A DNA stretch of 64,000 nucleotides from Phenylobacterium deserti (GTDB lineage: Bacteria > Pseudomonadota > Alphaproteobacteria > Caulobacterales > Caulobacteraceae): contig CAMCXF010000005.1 in the NCBI GenBank assembly GCA_945883235.1, positions 62,001 to 126,000 on the forward strand, written 5' to 3'. The translations under genes and the position numbers were made by a program. Under the pieces are notes generated by a model that saw only the letters and a list, made by a program, of their open reading frames with translations, was not told where the DNA came from and did not search any database. This document shows positions 62,410-64,000 of the stretch, in pieces; positions within the stretch are counted from its first letter, which is position 1; each line of letters starts with the position of its first letter.

Positions 62410-64000
62410 CAGGCTGTCTCATGCAGCCAGGAGCGCAGAATCGAGACCGACTCGTCCGGATGGCTGGCGACGAAGTCCGAAACCTGCTTGACCTTGTTGG
62501 CGCGGACCTGGCCGTCAATGTTGGCGATGTCCAGCCGGGCACCGTCGCCATTGGGCCCGGGTAGTGCCAACTGGGACATGCTGCCGTCAGCGGCGACCTG
62601 CACCTGCTGTCCGTCAGGCAAAACCATAATGCGCGTGATTTTCGGCGGTCCGCCCAGCGCCGGGGTGCCATCTTTGCCGGTCTTGCCCTTTTTGCTTCCG
62701 CCCGCCCCCAGCAGGGGCCTGGCGACGAAGAAGATCATCAGGATGCCGACGATCGCCAGTACGGCCAGCTCGGCCGCGCGCATGATGTCGTTCTTGTCGA
62801 AGTCCTTGAGGGGATTGGCCGCTTCAACGCCGCCGGTGTCCGCCGCGACGGGGAACTTCACATTGATGACGCTGATCTGGTCGCCGCGCTCCTGGTTGAA
62901 TCCGACCGAGGCGCGAACCAGCTGTTCAATGCGCTGCATTTCCTCCGCGGAGCGCGCGGAGTAGGCACCCGGTTTCCCATCCTTGCCGATGGCTGTGGCC
63001 CCATCGACGGCTACAGCGACTGACAGCCGCTTGACGGTGCCCGGTTCCTGCACCTCGGTGCGCACGGTCTTGGAGATTTCGTAGTTGGTGGTGGAATCCT
63101 GGCGACCGGCGGAATTGGTGTTATCGGTCGTGTCACTCCCGCCTGCAGCGCCGGGAATGTTGGCGGCAACCGAGGCCTGACCGGACGCGTCCGCCGATTT
63201 TTCCCGGCTGTTCTCATCGGTGGTGGATTCGGACCGGATCACCTGACCGTCGGGGTCATATTTTTCTTCCTGCGTGGTGACCCGTGCCAGGTCCAGATCG
63301 GCTGATACGTTGACGCGGGCTTTACCGGCGCCGACCAGACCCTCGACCAAGGTCTTCACCTGTTTGGCGATGCGCTGTTCGACCTCGGACTTGCGGCCAT
63401 CGGCTTCGACTGCCATGCCGGTTTCACCGCCGGACAGGGTCTTGGCGTGCTGATCGACCACAGTGACGCGATCCGGCCGCATGTTGGGCACGGCACCTGC
63501 GACCAGGTTCTGGATGGCGCGCACCTGTTCGGCGGTCGGCTCACGCGCGCCCACGCCGATGCTCACAGACGAGGCGGGCTGCTCGGCGTCTTCCTCGAAC
63601 AGTTGGCGCTTGGGGAGAACCAAGTGTACGCGGGCTGATGTGATACCGTCCAGGGCACCGATGGTGCGGGCGAGCTCGCCTTCCAGTGCGCGCTGGCGGT
63701 TCAGCTGCTGGACAAAGTCGGTCTGGCCCAGCGCGCTGGCGTTGTCGAAGATCTCGTATCCGACTGACCCCGCTGTCGGCAGCCCTTTCCCCGATAGCAT
63801 CAGACGGGTCGAGGCCACCTCGTCGCGCGACACCAGGATTGTCGAGCCGTCGCCCTTGACCTCATACTTGACGCCGGCCTGATCGAGGGCGGCCGTAATC
63901 GAGCCCGCCTCTTTCAGATCCAGATTCGAATACAGAAGCGACTTGGGTTGACCCAGGTTCAGGAAGATGGCGGCCATGACGGCGGTAAAGCCGGCACCGA
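62409..64000 (-). CDS. fliF: Flagellar MS-ring protein FliF, cut by window end
   Basis: FliF forms the MS ring in the inner membrane, the first structure of the flagellum. About 530 codons are visible. Upstream of Met 63977 the frame continues to the window edge as GAGFTAVM, so the N-terminal membrane helix is incomplete. Motifs are [40 protein letters not shown] (ring-building fold) and [20 protein letters not shown]. The second membrane helix is near the C-terminus ([20 protein letters not shown]). The last segment [20 protein letters not shown] is the FliG-binding tail. It is the first gene of the operon. Confidence 0.95.
   Translation of the reverse strand, partial: GAGFTAVMAAIFLNLGQPKSLLYSNLDLKEAGSITAALDQAGVKYEVKGDGSTILVSRDEVASTRLMLSGKGLPTAGSVGYEIFDNASALGQTDFVQQLNRQRALEGELARTIGALDGITSARVHLVLPKRQLFEEDAEQPASSVSIGVGAREPTAEQVRAIQNLVAGAVPNMRPDRVTVVDQHAKTLSGGETGMAVEADGRKSEVEQRIAKQVKTLVEGLVGAGKARVNVSADLDLARVTTQEEKYDPDGQVIRSESTTDENSREKSADASGQASVAANIPGAAGGSDTTDNTNSAGRQDSTTNYEISKTVRTEVQEPGTVKRLSVAVAVDGATAIGKDGKPGAYSARSAEEMQRIEQLVRASVGFNQERGDQISVINVKFPVAADTGGVEAANPLKDFDKNDIMRAAELAVLAIVGILMIFFVARPLLGAGGSKKGKTGKDGTPALGGPPKITRIMVLPDGQQVQVAADGSMSQLALPGPNGDGARLDIANIDGQVRANKVKQVSDFVASHPDESVSILRSWLHETA

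Noticed and set aside
1-64000. tRNA, rRNA, insertion sequences, prophage or integrase genes
   Set aside because: I looked on both strands and saw no cloverleaf with a T-loop, no transposase-like frames and no phage structural genes.

Overview
The window is about 64 kb of GC-rich chromosome from an alphaproteobacterium of the order Caulobacterales, most likely a Caulobacteraceae member related to Phenylobacterium or Caulobacter. The family placement is an inference. It rests on a full-length CtrA cell-cycle regulator with the Ala-Ala C-terminal degron, on the flagellar order fliF-fliG-flbE(fliH)-fliN-flbD known from Caulobacter, on a ctrA/fliIJ neighbourhood, and on a DUF4167 / prmC / prfA / ispG / RodZ-like / ptsP housekeeping block. 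I see no tRNA, rRNA, CRISPR array, insertion sequence or prophage.

Layout. Positions 1-12,900 hold mostly secreted or catabolic single genes: a beta/gamma-crystallin-like protein, a broken DUF559 nuclease gene between inverted repeats, a cyclophilin, a dicarboxylate symporter, a PQQ dehydrogenase-cytochrome with a secreted companion, a thioesterase, a PqaA-like protein and an aminotransferase. Positions 12,900-24,200 look like an accessory catabolic stretch: a 5-oxoprolinase/hydantoinase A-B fusion carrying an in-frame palindromic repeat, a TerB-J-domain membrane protein, an antibiotic-biosynthesis-type monooxygenase with an acyl-CoA dehydrogenase, a CYP153-like P450 divergent from an Old Yellow Enzyme, and an SMP-30 family enzyme with a previously uncalled 51-residue membrane peptide. 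Positions 24,200-38,300 are housekeeping: folA, a MazG-like gene and thyA; zur; DUF4167; prmC; prfA; ispG; a RodZ-like gene; ptsP.

Positions 38,300-51,100 are mixed: a second P450, an alpha/beta hydrolase fused to a polytopic membrane domain, a SufR-like regulator divergent from an MFS exporter, an alpha/beta hydrolase gene cut by an in-frame amber codon, a chromate transporter, a zinc alcohol dehydrogenase, an FkbM methyltransferase, an ArsC-like reductase and a membrane M28 peptidase. Positions 51,187-64,000 are cell cycle and flagellum: ctrA, fliI, fliJ, then on the minus strand fliF (cut by the window end), fliG, fliH, fliN, flbD and flhA. A second chromate transporter gene, cut by an in-frame opal codon, and a secreted phosphatase-like gene lie between the two flagellar groups.

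The flagellar genes would assemble the MS ring, switch, export gate and export ATPase. FlbD controls late sigma-54 flagellar promoters and CtrA sits above the early ones. The most unusual signals are the palindromic repeats: a DUF559 gene framed by long inverted repeats, a repeat translated inside the hydantoinase fusion, and two near-identical 48-bp dyads 43 kb apart. Also notable are two genes of otherwise good quality each cut by one nonsense codon, and several operator-like dyads in divergent promoter regions.
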